The notes below the pieces were generated by a model that had not been told where the DNA came from, did no database searches, and worked only from the letters and a program-made list of their open reading frames with translations. Below are positions 20,569-31,165 of a stretch of DNA of 64,000 bases, one piece after another. Positions within the stretch are counted from its first letter, which is position 1. Each line of letters begins with the position of its first letter. Source of the stretch: Argyresthia goedartella (Eukaryota; Arthropoda; Insecta; Lepidoptera; Argyresthiidae); assembly GCA_949825045.1 (NCBI GenBank), contig OX463812.1, positions 6,370,661 to 6,434,660 on the forward strand, read 5' to 3'. The translations under genes were made by a program, and so were the position numbers.

Positions 20569-20913
20569 TCAGTCAATGCTTTGACAAAAATCACAGAGAT
20601 ATTCCGAAGTTGAGTTATTAGAACACTGTGAACAATAATATTTTAAACATATGGTACATTTTTTATTGAACGCATTAAAATTAAAATGCATTTTACATTT
20701 GTTGCATTGTAAAGTGCGTTTAATTATAGTTTTAATGGACTTCAAGCCCCTTTTTTCAACTTGGCGTTCACTAAAGTTCAGTGTTTTTGGAAAGGTTACA
20801 TCTTCTAACACTTGCACTTTGCGTTTCTTGGGAATCGGTTCTGCAACAATATCTTCTTTTAGTGGAACAGGTGTCAAAACCGTTAGTTGATAAACTAAAG
20901 TATTTTTTCTCAT
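20569..20913 (-). CDS. Four-CxxC (FYVE/RING-like) zinc-finger ORF, 5' end MITE-derived
   Basis: A 114-residue frame. Residues 29-33 (KKRKV) resemble a nuclear localisation signal. Residues 70-110 contain four cysteine pairs (C70/C73, C86/C89, C94/C97, C107/C110), the ligand pattern of a two-zinc treble-clef finger such as FYVE-related domains, which bind lipids or proteins. The middle CxxCxxxYCxxCS resembles the FYVE-like finger of RNF34/RFFL-type ligases, but no RING follows. The first 13 residues lie inside the TIR of the element at 20874-21209, so the annotated start is not ancestral. A good acceptor-like site ('gatattgttgcag' on the minus strand, between residues 24 and 25) suggests a last coding exon. 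I cannot name the gene. It may be a host gene's terminal exon or a transposon accessory protein. Confidence 0.5.
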   Translation of the reverse strand: MRKNTLVYQLTVLTPVPLKEDIVAEPIPKKRKVQVLEDVTFPKTLNFSERQVEKRGLKSIKTIIKRTLQCNKCKMHFNFNAFNKKCTICLKYYCSQCSNNSTSEYLCDFCQSID

Positions 20914-21209
20914 TAGTTGGTCAACTATCGACAGATAGTAAACTGTTTCGTACTGCTTACTATATGACGCGTTAGTTGATAAACTAACGGTTAAAGCCGT
21001 TTAATAGTAAACTGGTTTAAACTTGAATTGCAAACGAAATACCAGGGCAAACACTTCAGTAGCTTAGGTGAAGAATAGAGGGGGCGAGCGCAGCGAGTAA
21101 GAGTACATAAGAACAAAATAAACGTAAATTCTAAACCCTGTCGGTCTGGTTTAGTATCTGCCGATAGTTGATTAAATAACGCGTTAGTTTATCAACTAAC
21201 GGTTTTGAC
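20874..21209. mobile_element. 336-bp TIR element with perfect 26-bp ends
   Basis: 20874-20899 (from 'gtcaaaaccgttagttgata') is exactly repeated in inverted orientation at 21184-21209. Further internal copies of 'gttagttgataaacta' lie at about 20970-20990, and 'ttagttggtcaacta' at 20915. The interior carries the 'agcttaggtgaag' motif of repeat G. No target duplication was recognised. Confidence 0.85.
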
Positions 21210-21456
21210 GATCTTACGGTGACATATATAGAAAGTCATCATGAGATTATCGACACGTTTTCATCAATCGGACTTCAGCCACGAAGATACTGTAAAGAAA
21301 CTGAACCGGTTGGCAAATGGTAACCAAGGAAATGAGTCTTATTTAATTTCACATGATCTGACCCAAAAGTAACCTAATTGGTAGCTCTTGCCATTACTCA
21401 GTTTCTTTCATAGATTTTGCATCACTCAAGTGACAATCAAAGTAAAAATGTATTTA

Positions 21457-21903
21457 TCTACACACGTATCATAAACCCTCTTTACTGCGTCCAAAAACCA
21501 CACGTTAAGACCAGCATAATGATAAACTTCTTGGTAAAAACTCATTTCTTTTCTGAATATTGTTCATTAAGACCATAATGTACCAACATTTGTCAAATTA
21601 TGACATTCAAATTTCGAATCCCGCATCCGACGCCCGCCTGCGTGCCGCCCCTAGTTTGTCTGTGAAGTTGTTACTACAGAACAAGCTAAACAATTGCAGA
21701 GCAATGATCAATGCTACAATGCCGGTCGAACATGCGGTTCCTGAACACATCAAAGAGAGCTCATGATATGTGTGAAGATAAACTAGTGTATGTAACTGTA
21801 CATAATTAGGCATTAAAACTCTCGAGTGATATTATAATATATAAACCCACTCTCGAGTATTAATGCCCTCCATTATGTAGCAGTCACATAAACTACTATT
21901 ATT
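21457..21903 (+). mobile_element. Foldback repeat H, copy 1
   Basis: Order: 'atcataaaccctctttactg', 'gacattcaaatttcgaatcc', 'tgccggtcgaacatgcggtt', 'gaacacatcaaagagagc', 'ggcattaaaactctcgagtg'. The first block and the reverse complement of the third and fourth are related, so the element is an imperfect palindrome. Other copies: 43522, 49835, 50995 and 51476. Confidence 0.8.
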
Positions 21904-21909
21904 ACTCGT

Positions 21910-22334
21910 CATTTGCCACTTTCTACATTGAACCACTTATCTTTTCAGAAGGCCTTAGAATTAAAAATATATGTCTGGTTTCGCCTCGCCCGTTTTCAGT
22001 CCCGAAAACAGCCAGGTCTAAGCCAGGCTTATTTCACTTAACCTTAATTTGTTTGGTGTTCTGTGTTATCTCAGTCAGACCATGCTACCGTCTGACCTCA
22101 ACTTTATAACCCTATTTTGAGGAAGTGGACTTAAGATAACTTAGTTATAGGCTAGCGGGAAGGTCACCCAATTTTCTGGAGTGTTTCTGGTTTCATGTTT
22201 TGAAGTTACAAATGTTCATAGCATTTATTGCACGGTTAATAAATGGAAAAAATATTTTTTTTAGTAGAAAGGATAATAAGTAGTAAAGGAGATAAGTATA
22301 ATATTGTAGCAGTTCCAAGCCAATACAAAAGACC
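21910..22334. other. Mostly unassigned
   Basis: A short LINE-L tail motif ('gtcatttgccactttctaca') lies near 21910; the rest is unrecognised. Confidence 0.4.
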
Positions 22335-22497
22335 TCCTCTAGAGCGTTGCGGCCCGAGTCTCTGCCTCCAAAGTGAGGGTTCTCAGGTTCGAATCCCGGC
22401 TAGAGAAGAAGAAAACAAACTCAAGGTACCGGATGTTTATATGTGTGTGACGTCGCTCTTCGGGCCGAAAGAAATGTATGTGCCTATCTATAAATAA
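22335..22497 (+). mobile_element. SINE-2, sense copy
   Basis: Head with B box 'ggttcgaatcccgg', body 'ggatgtttatatgtgtgtga', tail 'gaaagaaatgtatgtgccta'. Joined tail-to-tail with an antisense SINE-1. Confidence 0.85.
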
Positions 22498-22499
22498 TA

Positions 22500-22736
22500 A
22501 TTATACCTTGGACACTATTAACACACATTGATCTAGCCCCAAACTAGGATTATAGGGTACTAGACAACGATACACATACTTATATAGATAAATATTATAC
22601 TTATATAGATCAACAACTATGAATAGGATACAAACATCCGTTCTCATCAAACAAATATTTGCCCCCACCTGGACTCGAACCCGGGACCCTTGGCTTCGTA
22701 GGTAGGGTCACTGCTGACTCGGCCATTCGGGTCGTC
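22500..22736 (-). mobile_element. SINE-1, near-complete antisense copy
   Basis: Starts 'ttataccttggacactatt', ends with the tRNA-like head ('actcgaacccgggaccctt' ... 'gactcggccattcgggtcgt'). In sense: A box TGGCCGAGTC-like, B box GGTTCGAGTCC. Confidence 0.9.
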
Positions 22737-23292
22737 AAATGTTATTTGTTATCGGCACTGAACATTTCTCTGAACGTCTAGTGTTGTGTGGGAATCTTCA
22801 GCTGTGGCTGGAGAGAATCACCTAGTTGTGATTGCGGGGCGGATGTTCAGGGCACGGAAAACATATTCGTGAATGCCCTAAAAGAATGTATTATGAAGAC
22901 CCCACAGACCTCATCACTCTAACAAAGCAGCTGAATGGCTGAAGAGCTCAAAATTGTATATTTAAACAGGTACGACTAACACATCGGCTACACGAATAAA
23001 TAAATAAATATTTATAGTGAGTGTCCGCATGTCCACCGTCGTTGTGTTTGGCGTTGGTCTCTTATTTTACGCTGTAAGCGACGTCTGGCTTCAGCGACAA
23101 CGATTTTATGATATCAACACGTCGTCGACGGCGACGTTGGAAAGGAGACCACACCAGTATATTTTCTACAGTATGAAAAAGATAACATGGTGCTTGAAGG
23201 TTGTGTCAGTCTTAGCCTGTTAGTAAGGGGTTATTGCTTAAAAATTTAGATTAATCAAATGAATCAGTACACTCTTTCACATTTGTGAATTC
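22737..23292. other. Unassigned; small ORF at 23029-23223
   Basis: A 64-codon plus-strand frame starts MSTVVVFGVGLLFYAVSDVW, membrane-segment-like, but nothing else supports it. 'ttggtctc' and 'ggagacca' 100 bp apart form a weak inverted pair. Confidence 0.25.
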
Positions 23293-23514
23293 GCTATTTG
23301 GCAAGGTAGTCCAATAAATCTAGAAACGTGTCTCAAGCTGAACCTATTTCAACAAAAACTTTTTATAAATAAACTCAATTTTGTGTTAAAAAGGCAGAAT
23401 TTGACTATGACGTGGACATGCTAGTATTTCATGGAATTCGTGAACATAAATACCGTTTTGACAGTTCCTAAAAAGTATCTATTTTGACTAGAAGTCAAAT
23501 ACCGTATTGGACGC
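23293..23514 (+). repeat. Dispersed repeat A, copy 2
   Basis: Shorter relative of 575-965 in the same orientation. It directly abuts the MITE at 23515. Confidence 0.7.
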
Positions 23515-23980
23515 AGCAGATTTGGACAGATTTTGACATTCTTTTTGCTCATTGAAACCGGAAGTGGATATAAATTGAGCAACTTATTTACAGAAATAAA
23601 ATCAAATATGATAAAAAACTTAATATTATTTATGATAATTCGAATGATCAATTATTAATCATATAATGACAAATAAAGCAAGTAAAAATCTTTTCCGATA
23701 AGATCGGGAGAGTCCATTTTTCACCGATAAACAAATAAAACAAAATGGCTAAGAAAATTCCCATACCAATAATTTCTTCTATGGGTACTACTTTTAATTC
23801 TTGAAAATCGGTATGTTTCATTATTTGTTGCTTGCGGCAACAGAAATGTACATTCTGTGAAAATGTCAGCTCTCTACCTATTACCGTTGATCCGATAGAG
23901 CCCGGCGACAGACAGACGGACAGCGGAGGCTTAGTAATAGGGTCCCGTTTGGCACCCTTCGGTTACGGAACCCTAAAAAG
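23515..23980 (-). mobile_element. GTCY-MITE, long subfamily, antisense
   Basis: Ends with 'cggttacggaaccctaaaa'. Contains 'gcggcaacagaaatgtacat', a short (GGAC) run and 'cggaggcttagtaatagg'. It is longer than the standard family, sharing 'ctcattgaaaccggaagtgg' and 'gataagatcgggag' blocks with 28667-29115 in inverted orientation. Confidence 0.8.
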
Positions 23981-24031
23981 TAGATTGTATGAAGTTTGAG
24001 GTTATCTCTCATATCACTTACATGATTTTAT

Positions 24032-24102
24032 AATCCCGCATCTTTTTTGCGGAACCGCAAATGAGGGATTACTCATGCGGGGTTCCGCACGTTTGCGGAA
24101 CC
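24032..24102. repeat. Cluster of short inverted repeats
   Basis: 'ggttccgca' (24081-24089) and 'tgcggaacc' (24094-24102) form a perfect 9-bp stem with a 4-base loop. 'ttgcgg' / 'ccgcaa' at 24047-24060 and 'aatcccgcat' / 'atgcggggtt' add nested pairings. Confidence 0.7.
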
Positions 24103-24109
24103 AAATATT

Positions 24110-25048
24110 TATTTATTTTTTGAGAAAAATTAACTCAGACGACACTCTGAATATTTATTTGACACAGCACGGCCTCATTTATTAGTATATTAAAAGCTTT
24201 CCCACAGAACTCGAAGGTTTCTATAGAATTTGTTTGGTAAATATTTGACGATGTGGGTTTATGAGGGTGTTGTGTTTTTCTTTCAAATTCCTGTTTTTAG
24301 CAAACACTAAAGTGCTACGTTTTAATTTCATACGTTAAAATTGAGGTGATAAAACAAAAACATGAGTTTCTAATTAATAATAATAATAACAAATACTCCT
24401 CTTGCGAGAAGCAACATAAATCCGGTAAAGGGTATAAACAGTGCAGGTTTCCGGGGGGGATGTGAAGGGGGGAGGATGGTTATTATTAGCGAACAAGTAT
24501 CGAATTTTCATTATCGAGGTTCATGTTGGTTTAGCTTTTATGTGGATGCTTCTCGGTGCTAAGACTGACCATGTGCCAATGAGATGGGTAATTTGTCCTG
24601 GGTATATTTGACGGACGTTCTAAAGGTCTGACTTTAATATTTGAAGAGTTTCCTTGGTTTCTCCAGGATCCCATCATTAGGTCCTGATCTGATGTCAATA
24701 ACTTAAAGCGGAGGGTATACCAGTTCAAACATTAACAAAGTTTTCGAAATCGGTCCATCCGTCATTATATATTATAATCAATTTAAGTGATCAGAAATGA
24801 CTTTAATTCCTACCATTATTTGCCGTTGATAGAATTATCCAAATGCCAAATAATGAATATCTAAATTGGTCGTCGCATCGTTGTCATTGAACCGTCATTG
24901 TGCTACTGGAATAGGGCCCCAGATGCCAGTGACAGTGAAGCGACGTTCCGTTGGGCAGGCTGATGAAGTATTCATGAAGGATGAGCCACAGGTAGCTAGC
25001 TAGCTAGTAGTCCAATGTTGACAATGCAGAGCCAACTGTCCAACTATA
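24110..25048. other. No feature recognised
   Basis: AT-rich with a 65-codon antisense frame at 24531-24728 that is not convincing. 'gctagctagctagtag' near 25000 is a short tandem repeat. Confidence 0.4.
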
Positions 25049-25101
25049 TCAGCTAGTCAGCTAGTATTACAAATGTGAAAGTAGCGATGTTTGGGTGTTT
25101 G

Positions 25102-25804
25102 AAAGAAAAAAGAAAGAAAGAAAGAAAGAAACATTTATTATAAAGACAGTGAACACACTACAATTACAACAAAGAAACAAAACACAGAGATACATAGTTG
25201 CAATGACACATGATATAAAATGAAATGACAGTCGTGGTGTGTCACTGTCATTATAAATGGCGTCTGACTCAGCATTATGTTGAAGGCCAGGCCTTCAGCG
25301 CTGATTTTCAGTCAGCGCCAAGTGTTACCTCGCGAGCGCCCCAGACCGCGGCGTGGTACAATCCATATATACATAAATATAAAGAATATATAAAAAATAG
25401 GTAACAATGGTAAATATAGATATGGCGTTATATATGACACATACAAAAAGTTAAATAAATAAACATGGCCCGCGCATTTCAATCCCTCTTTTCATTAAAT
25501 TTAAGTGTTGGGTTTTCGGTCCCACTGACAATGAGCGACCACAGACTCAAGTCTTATTGCGGCGTGAGGTTGGTACGGAGGGGAGGAGTAGTCTCTGCTG
25601 ATCTAGCAAATGTGCCCTGAGGTTCCGCCCAAAGGCACACCTACTAGCCGCTTCACGGACTGGAGGGGGAATATCATTCCAACACTTAGATGCCGCAAAT
25701 CTGAAACTCCCGCGGAAAGTCGCCGTTCGATGCGCCGGTGTAAGTATTCTGTGCTTGTGCACGCCACGTAGCCTGGTCGCCCATTTTATCTTGGTGTACA
25801 CGTA
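25102..25804 (-). mobile_element. 5'-truncated LINE with 9-bp target-site duplication
   Basis: Flanked by identical 'gggtgtttg' at 25093-25101 and 25805-25813. On the minus strand the element ends with AATAAA and a (TTTC)n tail (seen as 'gaaagaaagaaagaaa'). These are the marks of target-primed reverse transcription. Upstream of the 3' UTR it retains RT C-terminal sequence. Confidence 0.92.
25547..25795 (-). pseudogene. LINE ORF2 C-terminal fragment
   Basis: Minus-strand frame with PAHRTATFRGSFRFAASKCW, NDIPPPVREAASRCAFGRNL, then RAHLLDQQR, ending at a stop at 25547. The HRT...SF...A...WN..P...R...S...F...L pattern is the standard tail of jockey/CR1-type RT proteins. The 5' boundary at the target duplication (25804) removes all catalytic domains, so it is dead on arrival. 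Confidence 0.8.
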
Positions 25805-26029
25805 GGGTGTTTGTTTGCGTGTTTGTGCCTCAATCACGCTAAAACGGCTGAACGGATTTGAATTAAATTTAGCACAGATGTAGTTTATGAGCTGGATTAA
25901 CATATAGGCTACTTTTTATCCGACTGCACCAGAAGGAGGGTAACGTTATCTCGGTAAATGATAATTTCTAAGAACACGCAGATGAAGTGCGGGCATCAGC
26001 TAGTGTAGAATAGCTATAAAATAATAAAT

Positions 26030-26240
26030 AATAATAAATTCTTTATTCACAAAAAGGTTAGTACGCAATACAAATTGGTTCCCTGTCTCCCTAACTAGTA
26101 AAATACTGTATCTAGGGAGACAGTTATTCCCTGTCATATTATGTAACACTTTATTTACATTAATAACATTTAGTTAAAATGTGGCACAAAATGAGACCTA
26201 ACCCTTAAGGGGTCTTGCAACAGACTTTTGATAACCGCTA
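26030..26240. repeat. Probable LINE 3' end (antisense)
   Basis: Begins 'ataaattctttattcacaaa', the antisense of an AATAAA-bearing 3' end, and contains a near-palindrome around 'ccctgtctcc' / 'ggagacag'. Family not identified. Confidence 0.4.
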
Positions 26241-27578
26241 ATGCGTATCAATACAAACTAACAACACTGTCAAGTGACGTTGTCAAGCAAGCCTACTTAA
26301 CATAGCCGGGTTGTGTTTAAATTGTCTTTAAACTGTATTTAGCAGCTGTCAAAAATCTGGTGCAAGTCGGCCTAACATTTGCTTCAATAAGAACCCATTA
26401 CTATAAATCGAACGCTCATACAAAGAATAAAGAAAAAGTAGTTTGTGGATAAAATATTTGAGTCGATGCCGACCCTCGGAAAGCCACTATAAAAACCGAA
26501 TTTCCTTCCAGTTTCCTCACAGACTTGCTTAGATTTCCCTCTGTATCAAATGGAATTTATGAATAGATGGCTATGTTTACCCACGGCTCTGAAACAGACG
26601 CTGGTTCCCACAACGTGTGTGTGTTTCTCGTGAACATAATCGATGTGTGCTCGAAATACTATGGGGAGTATGGATTGGGAATTCAGCGATAGATGACGGG
26701 AAAAATACAGGATATTTTATTCAATTTTAGCTGTAGCAAGATTCTGCATCTCAACCCTCTCAATAGCCATAAAAAATGGCTATAAAAAGCCAAATTGTCA
26801 TGGTGGACAGCCACATTACCGATTATTTTATTTTTTAATTTACTCAGTCAGTCGACCAAGCAAGTGTAAGATCCCTGGTATAAGGTAATTTTGTCCTTTC
26901 CGGTCAGTATTGCCAGTAATAAAAAAATAATAGTAGATAGTAGTAATTCCTTACTACTTCATGCACGAGTGGACGGTAGGTAAATGAAAATTTAATGCAA
27001 GATTTTAATGAACTGACATTGTCATTTCAAAATTGCTATTACATTGTGAATCGCAATACTTGTCAGAGATATGGAATCGGGATGCTGTACCGCAACATCT
27101 ACCCCCAATCCCTTTGAAATTTACGTTTTGCAGGATATTTGCCAACTTCAGAGCACAATTATTTGACGCATTCCTTTATAAACTTGCAGTCACATTCACA
27201 ATCGCAATACCTTTCAAAGGTATCGGGATAGATGTCTAGAGGTACAGAATCGAAATACAGTTTTAGCTGGTTTTTGTAGTGCTTAGGCGGCAGTTCGAAA
27301 TTCGAAAAGTGGACGACATCCCCCATTTACTGGAAGCGTGGTCAAATGTAACAGCCGATTAATCGAAGGTTAATTCTAAATAGCGGCACGTGATTGGTTG
27401 AAATACGTTTGACAAGAGTTTAACAAGTTGTCAACAGCCATTTTCCTTTCGGAAACCGGGCGTAAGACTTTATACCTTTAAGTCATTTCCGTTACGCTTT
27501 CAAATTTAGAATTCAAATTAAGGTGATAGATACGGTTTATGTGAAAACGTATCCTCATCCGTTATTCGATCAGGTGTA
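26241..27578. other. No feature recognised
   Basis: 'atggctataaaaagccaaat' near 26778 is a small local inverted repeat. 'gaatcgcaatac' recurs with 'caatcgcaatac' around 27050 and 27200. No gene seen. Confidence 0.4.
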
Positions 27579-27782
27579 TGATTATATCTTAGCTAATGTA
27601 AATATGGATATATGGCACCTGGGCTTCATCTAAATCTGGTGCTAAAGCTGTCCAACAACAGAAATTGTAAGTATTCAATTTATTTCGCCGACTAATAGAT
27701 CTTCTGTTAACACGCAATTTGGAATATATATGTAGTATACATATATTAGATAACAGTATATAAATATGGTACAGCACGATTA

Positions 27783-27820
27783 TTTTGTCTTTACCGTTCG
27801 ACACTCCTCGGCTTTTGTTT
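27783..27820 (+). repeat. Lone diverged 39-bp satellite-like unit
   Basis: 'ttttgtctttaccgttcgac' then 'actcctcggctttt' aligns with the 18063-18413 unit with a few changes. Confidence 0.6.
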
Positions 27821-27894
27821 TTTTTAACCTTAAATCTATAACTGTTTTCAGTTTTTCCCTTAATATACTCTTTATTATGTGACACGTTACAATG

Positions 27895-28010
27895 TAGGTC
27901 CCGGCTACTATCGCTACGTGGTAGTTGTAAAAACCCCTCCAACAACCACAATGAGCCAGCGTGGTGGAGTGTGGCTTAATCTTACTTGTAACTGGTTAAA
28001 GGCCTGTGTC
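27895..28010 (+). repeat. Unclassified dispersed repeat
   Basis: 'cccggctactatcgctacgt' and 'atgagccagcgtggtgga' match parts of 10860-10920 and 11190-11215, suggesting one family in two fragments there. Confidence 0.5.
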
Positions 28011-28065
28011 CCTCGGAGGGGATATTATTGGGCTACATTTATGAAGTTATTTAACATACTCTTTT

Positions 28066-28480
28066 ACCAAATACCAAATACCAAATGTCTTTATTACTGT
28101 AGATATTTACATATACTTAGCAATCGTCATTTTTTGCCACTTCTCTACATTGGACCACTGTGGGAGAGGAAGGGCGTAGAAATTCCCACAGATTGATTTT
28201 TAGATCTCTTTTTAAAAAATGCTTATGCTTAACTAATACAAAATATAATATTTAGTCATTATTATAATTAATAAGCAGGAATAAATAATTACAAAATTAT
28301 TAACAGCAAGGTCTGTGTTGAGCCAGATTAACCCCATACAGACCCATCATTTAAGTAATCTTGAACATTGTAATATCCCTTTTTCGACAAAGTCGCTTTA
28401 ACATGGATTTTAAATTGCTCAAATGGCAATGTCAAGATTTATGATACCTTTATGATACCTTTGTGTCAAATTTTGAGTTT
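28066..28480 (-). mobile_element. LINE-L 3' end, truncated copy
   Basis: Shares long blocks with 39537-39910: 'ctttattactgtagatattt', 'cactgtgggagaggaagggc'-like, and 'ctttttcgacaaagtcgctt'. Antisense, 5'-truncated. Confidence 0.8.
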
Positions 28481-28666
28481 CGAGGACATCTTGATCACTT
28501 CCAGCGACAAAAACTATAAATTTGAATAACGACTAAAAAAAGAAACAGATGAAGTGACTACTTGTAGGATCCAGTCAGCTGTGCACAAAATTTCGTTACA
28601 CCATCTCAGACTGATGGACAGCAGTGTCCCTATTGTGTTGACCCACTGGGACAAACCGAATGAACA

Positions 28667-29340
28667 TTTTTAGGGTTCCGTACCCGAAGGGTGCCAAACG
28701 GGACCCTTTTACTAAGCCTCCGCTGTCCGTCCGTCCGTCTGCGCGTATGTCACCGGGCTCTACCGGATCAACCGAAATAGGTAGTAGAGAGTTGAAATTT
28801 ACACAGAGGGTGTATTTATATTGCCGCTATGACAGCAAATAATAAAACATAAGTTTTTAAGAATTAAAAGTAGAACCCATACAAGAGATTACCCATACAT
28901 TTTGTTTTATTCGTTTATCAGTGAACTGAACGACTTCCCGATTTTATCGGAATATATCTTTAATTGCAGGTATTGAGTTTTTTATTTGTCATTTGTACGA
29001 TTAATAATAATTGCTCATTAGAATTATTATGAAGTGTTTTTCATATTTGATTTTATTTCTGTAAATAAGTTACTCAATTTCTATCCTCTTCCGGTTTCAA
29101 TGAGCAAAGAGGTTTGTTAACCTGGTTAAGTACATAGTTATACAAACTACATACACGAAACTCGTTCGTTCGTGTTTCGATGTACGGCCTTGAAAGTAGT
29201 GCTACCTAGTATTTAATATTTTATTATGAAGAATTAAATACTCGTACAAAATACTGTCGTTTTACGTTTTTCCGTGTACAATGGTATGAAACCCTTCATG
29301 TGTGGGTCGGACGTCCTACACGCACTTGACCGGTTTTTTA
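28667..29340 (+). mobile_element. GTCY-MITE, long subfamily, sense
   Basis: Starts 'ttttagggttccgtacccga', has a short (GTCC)n run and 'gaagttaaattt'-type body, then 'ccgattttatcgg' and 'tccggtttcaatgagcaaag' shared with 23515-23690, and ends with the family terminus 'acacgcacttgaccggtttt'. The central part may include other DNA. Confidence 0.75.
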
Positions 29341-29861
29341 TAACTGAGCTACATGCTCTTGATTGAGCGACTTATGATTTAGGTAATTACGAGTAGCTAG
29401 TTTATAATTTTCCGAGGAATTAAAACGCACTGAACTAGCTAGCGTGGTGGAGGAAACGGCGGTGACATTATAGGCTATTTTCTATATCAAAACATCTTGT
29501 ACCAGTGGTGCAAAACACCACGATCTTTCAAGTCCATAGCTTCACTATCTCGGCGCCTCCGCGCGAGTTTATCGAGATGACGAAATCCGCCATTTTGTTC
29601 TAAAAAGTCACAGGGATTTATCTCCACCAAAGAGTTTCGTTAATCTGAGATCTCCACAGTTCTGGCAGAGTAGAAAAAAAAACAGAGATATTCAGCGTGC
29701 ACCTACGTACATAAAGTTCAGGGTGCCGTTGCCTTACGTATGATGGCATGAACACCATCAGGACGTGCCTCAACAAACATGGCCGATGCACTACAGAAGC
29801 GTGGCAGCCCCAGCAACATCCTAAAAGCATTGTTATACTGGAGGAAATAGTCTTTTGGGTA
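29341..29861. other. No feature recognised
   Basis: Contains 'gaaatccgccattttgttc' near 29583, echoed near 39120. A 70-codon minus-strand frame is unsupported. Confidence 0.35.
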
Positions 29862-29925
29862 TAGTTGACCCATAGGCTGCACGTCTAGAATAATCATTAT
29901 AGACGTGCAGCCTATGGGTCAACTA
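29862..29925. repeat. Perfect 26-bp-arm hairpin
   Basis: 29862-29887 ('tagttgacccataggctgca' + cgtcta) is exactly complementary to 29900-29925, with a 12-base loop. GC-balanced arms in AT-rich DNA. Confidence 0.95.
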
Positions 29926-30259
29926 GAGACACTGTGGCTTGAAGAGTGAGGGTTTTACTGGCTTTTACAATGTGCAATCCTACGAGCCAACATATTCGCC
30001 CGCTGCCAAAGCGCTGCGCTCCCACTTCATGACTAGGTCATTCCTCAGGTACTCAGTCACTATATGACCAAGGTATTTGAAATTGGTTACTGAGTGTATT
30101 ACCATTTAATAATTTGGAGTTAAAACAGTTTTACAACCCGTTCTCACAAAATTGTGTTTTATAAAATTAAATCTGTATTGTAGTTTCCTTATAAACCTTC
30201 TACAACTTAAATTAGCTCAGACCCTTCTATAACTGTCCGTTAACCCGATTTTAGGCATA
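29926..30259. other. No feature recognised
   Basis: Probably the decayed upstream part of the LINE fragment that follows. Confidence 0.3.
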
Positions 30260-30476
30260 ACCACACATTATACTCACAAGATGCAGGTTCCGACACGAAT
30301 TAGACTACAGACGAACCATAAAAGCTGCTTCCCTATGTGTGTTAAAATTTACAACAAAATACCGGTAAACATAAAAATCTTCCACTGCCTTCCTTTAAAA
30401 CTAAACTTCGTGACCTATTGATTAATTAATCCTATTATAGTTTGAATGAATTTTCTGACAGAATATTAACTCAACT
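30260..30476 (+). pseudogene. CR1/jockey-group LINE C-terminal fragment
   Basis: Translation gives VPTRIRLQTNHKSCFPMCVK, then IYNKIPVNIKIFHCLPLKL, a frameshift and a stop, then SYYSLNEFSDRIL. This is the RL...YNK.P..IK...FK..L...YYSLNEF pattern of LINE RT C-termini. It is distinct in sequence from LINE-L. Too decayed to function. Confidence 0.7.
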
Positions 30477-31066
30477 TGACATGATTTGGATTTTGGATGA
30501 TTCTTACCTGGACATTTTTACTCTGACATAAGAATGAATGTTAATATAATAACACTTTTGCATACCTGTATTGTAGGTGAAATATGTGATATTTATATTA
30601 TAACTTGGAAACAACTGTCTGTACCATATTTCTTACAAATAAATATCATTTATCATTTATATTCTCTTTCGTACGCCAAATGCCAAAAGCAAACATCAGT
30701 CAGTTGTCAATGTTTAAATTTAGGCAAATAGTTTCGTTTATCTAAGAATGAATGTTTTTTGTTTTTTAAATTAAGTTTACGGCTTTGGATTATATTCCTT
30801 CAGCCAACATCCACATACACTTAAAGAATATACCAACTTACAACAGTGTCTTAGTTAAAACTGACTCGCTGTACTTTTATAAATCATAAAACATAAATCG
30901 CTCATTAAGGTTTGAAGAGGATTTTGATTAAACAGGGCTACAAACAAAAATTAGTTATTTTTTATAGGTAAGACTGTGTGTCTATTTCTTTCGTTGTTTG
31001 TAAAACAAAACAGTTCGACTTTGTTTACTGATTTAATTAAACAGTGATCATTAGCTCATATGTGGA
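30477..31066. other. AT-rich, no feature recognised
   Basis: Likely LINE 3' UTR at the start; otherwise nothing. Confidence 0.35.
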
Positions 31067-31162
31067 TCACCAGTGGACCCAGGACCGCAGTGAATGGCGT
31101 GATGAAGAGGAGGCCTTTACTCAGCAGTGGGTGCAGGACGCTGGATAGATAGATAGATAGAA
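31067..31162 (+). mobile_element. RTE-like LINE 3' terminus
   Basis: One frame reads DHQWTQDRSEWRDEEEAFTQ then QWVQDAG and a stop, matching the WT..DR.EWR..EAF.QQW tail of RTE-type ORFs. A (GATA)n tail (31143-31161) follows directly, a usual RTE 3' end. Confidence 0.75.
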
Positions 31163-31165
31163 ATA

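Larger units (their letters stand above)
25065..26004 (+). repeat. RTE-like LINE 3' tail repeat, split by a LINE
   Basis: Left piece ('aaatgtgaaagtagcgatgt') and right piece ('tgtgcctcaatcacgctaaa', 'tttatgagctggattaacat', ending 'gggcatcagctagt') belong to one repeat. They are separated by the LINE at 25102-25804. A related copy is at 59088-59606. Confidence 0.8.

Noticed and set aside
27589..27951. 120-codon minus-strand ORF
   Set aside because: Crosses the lone 39-bp unit and an unclassified dispersed repeat; no domain pattern.
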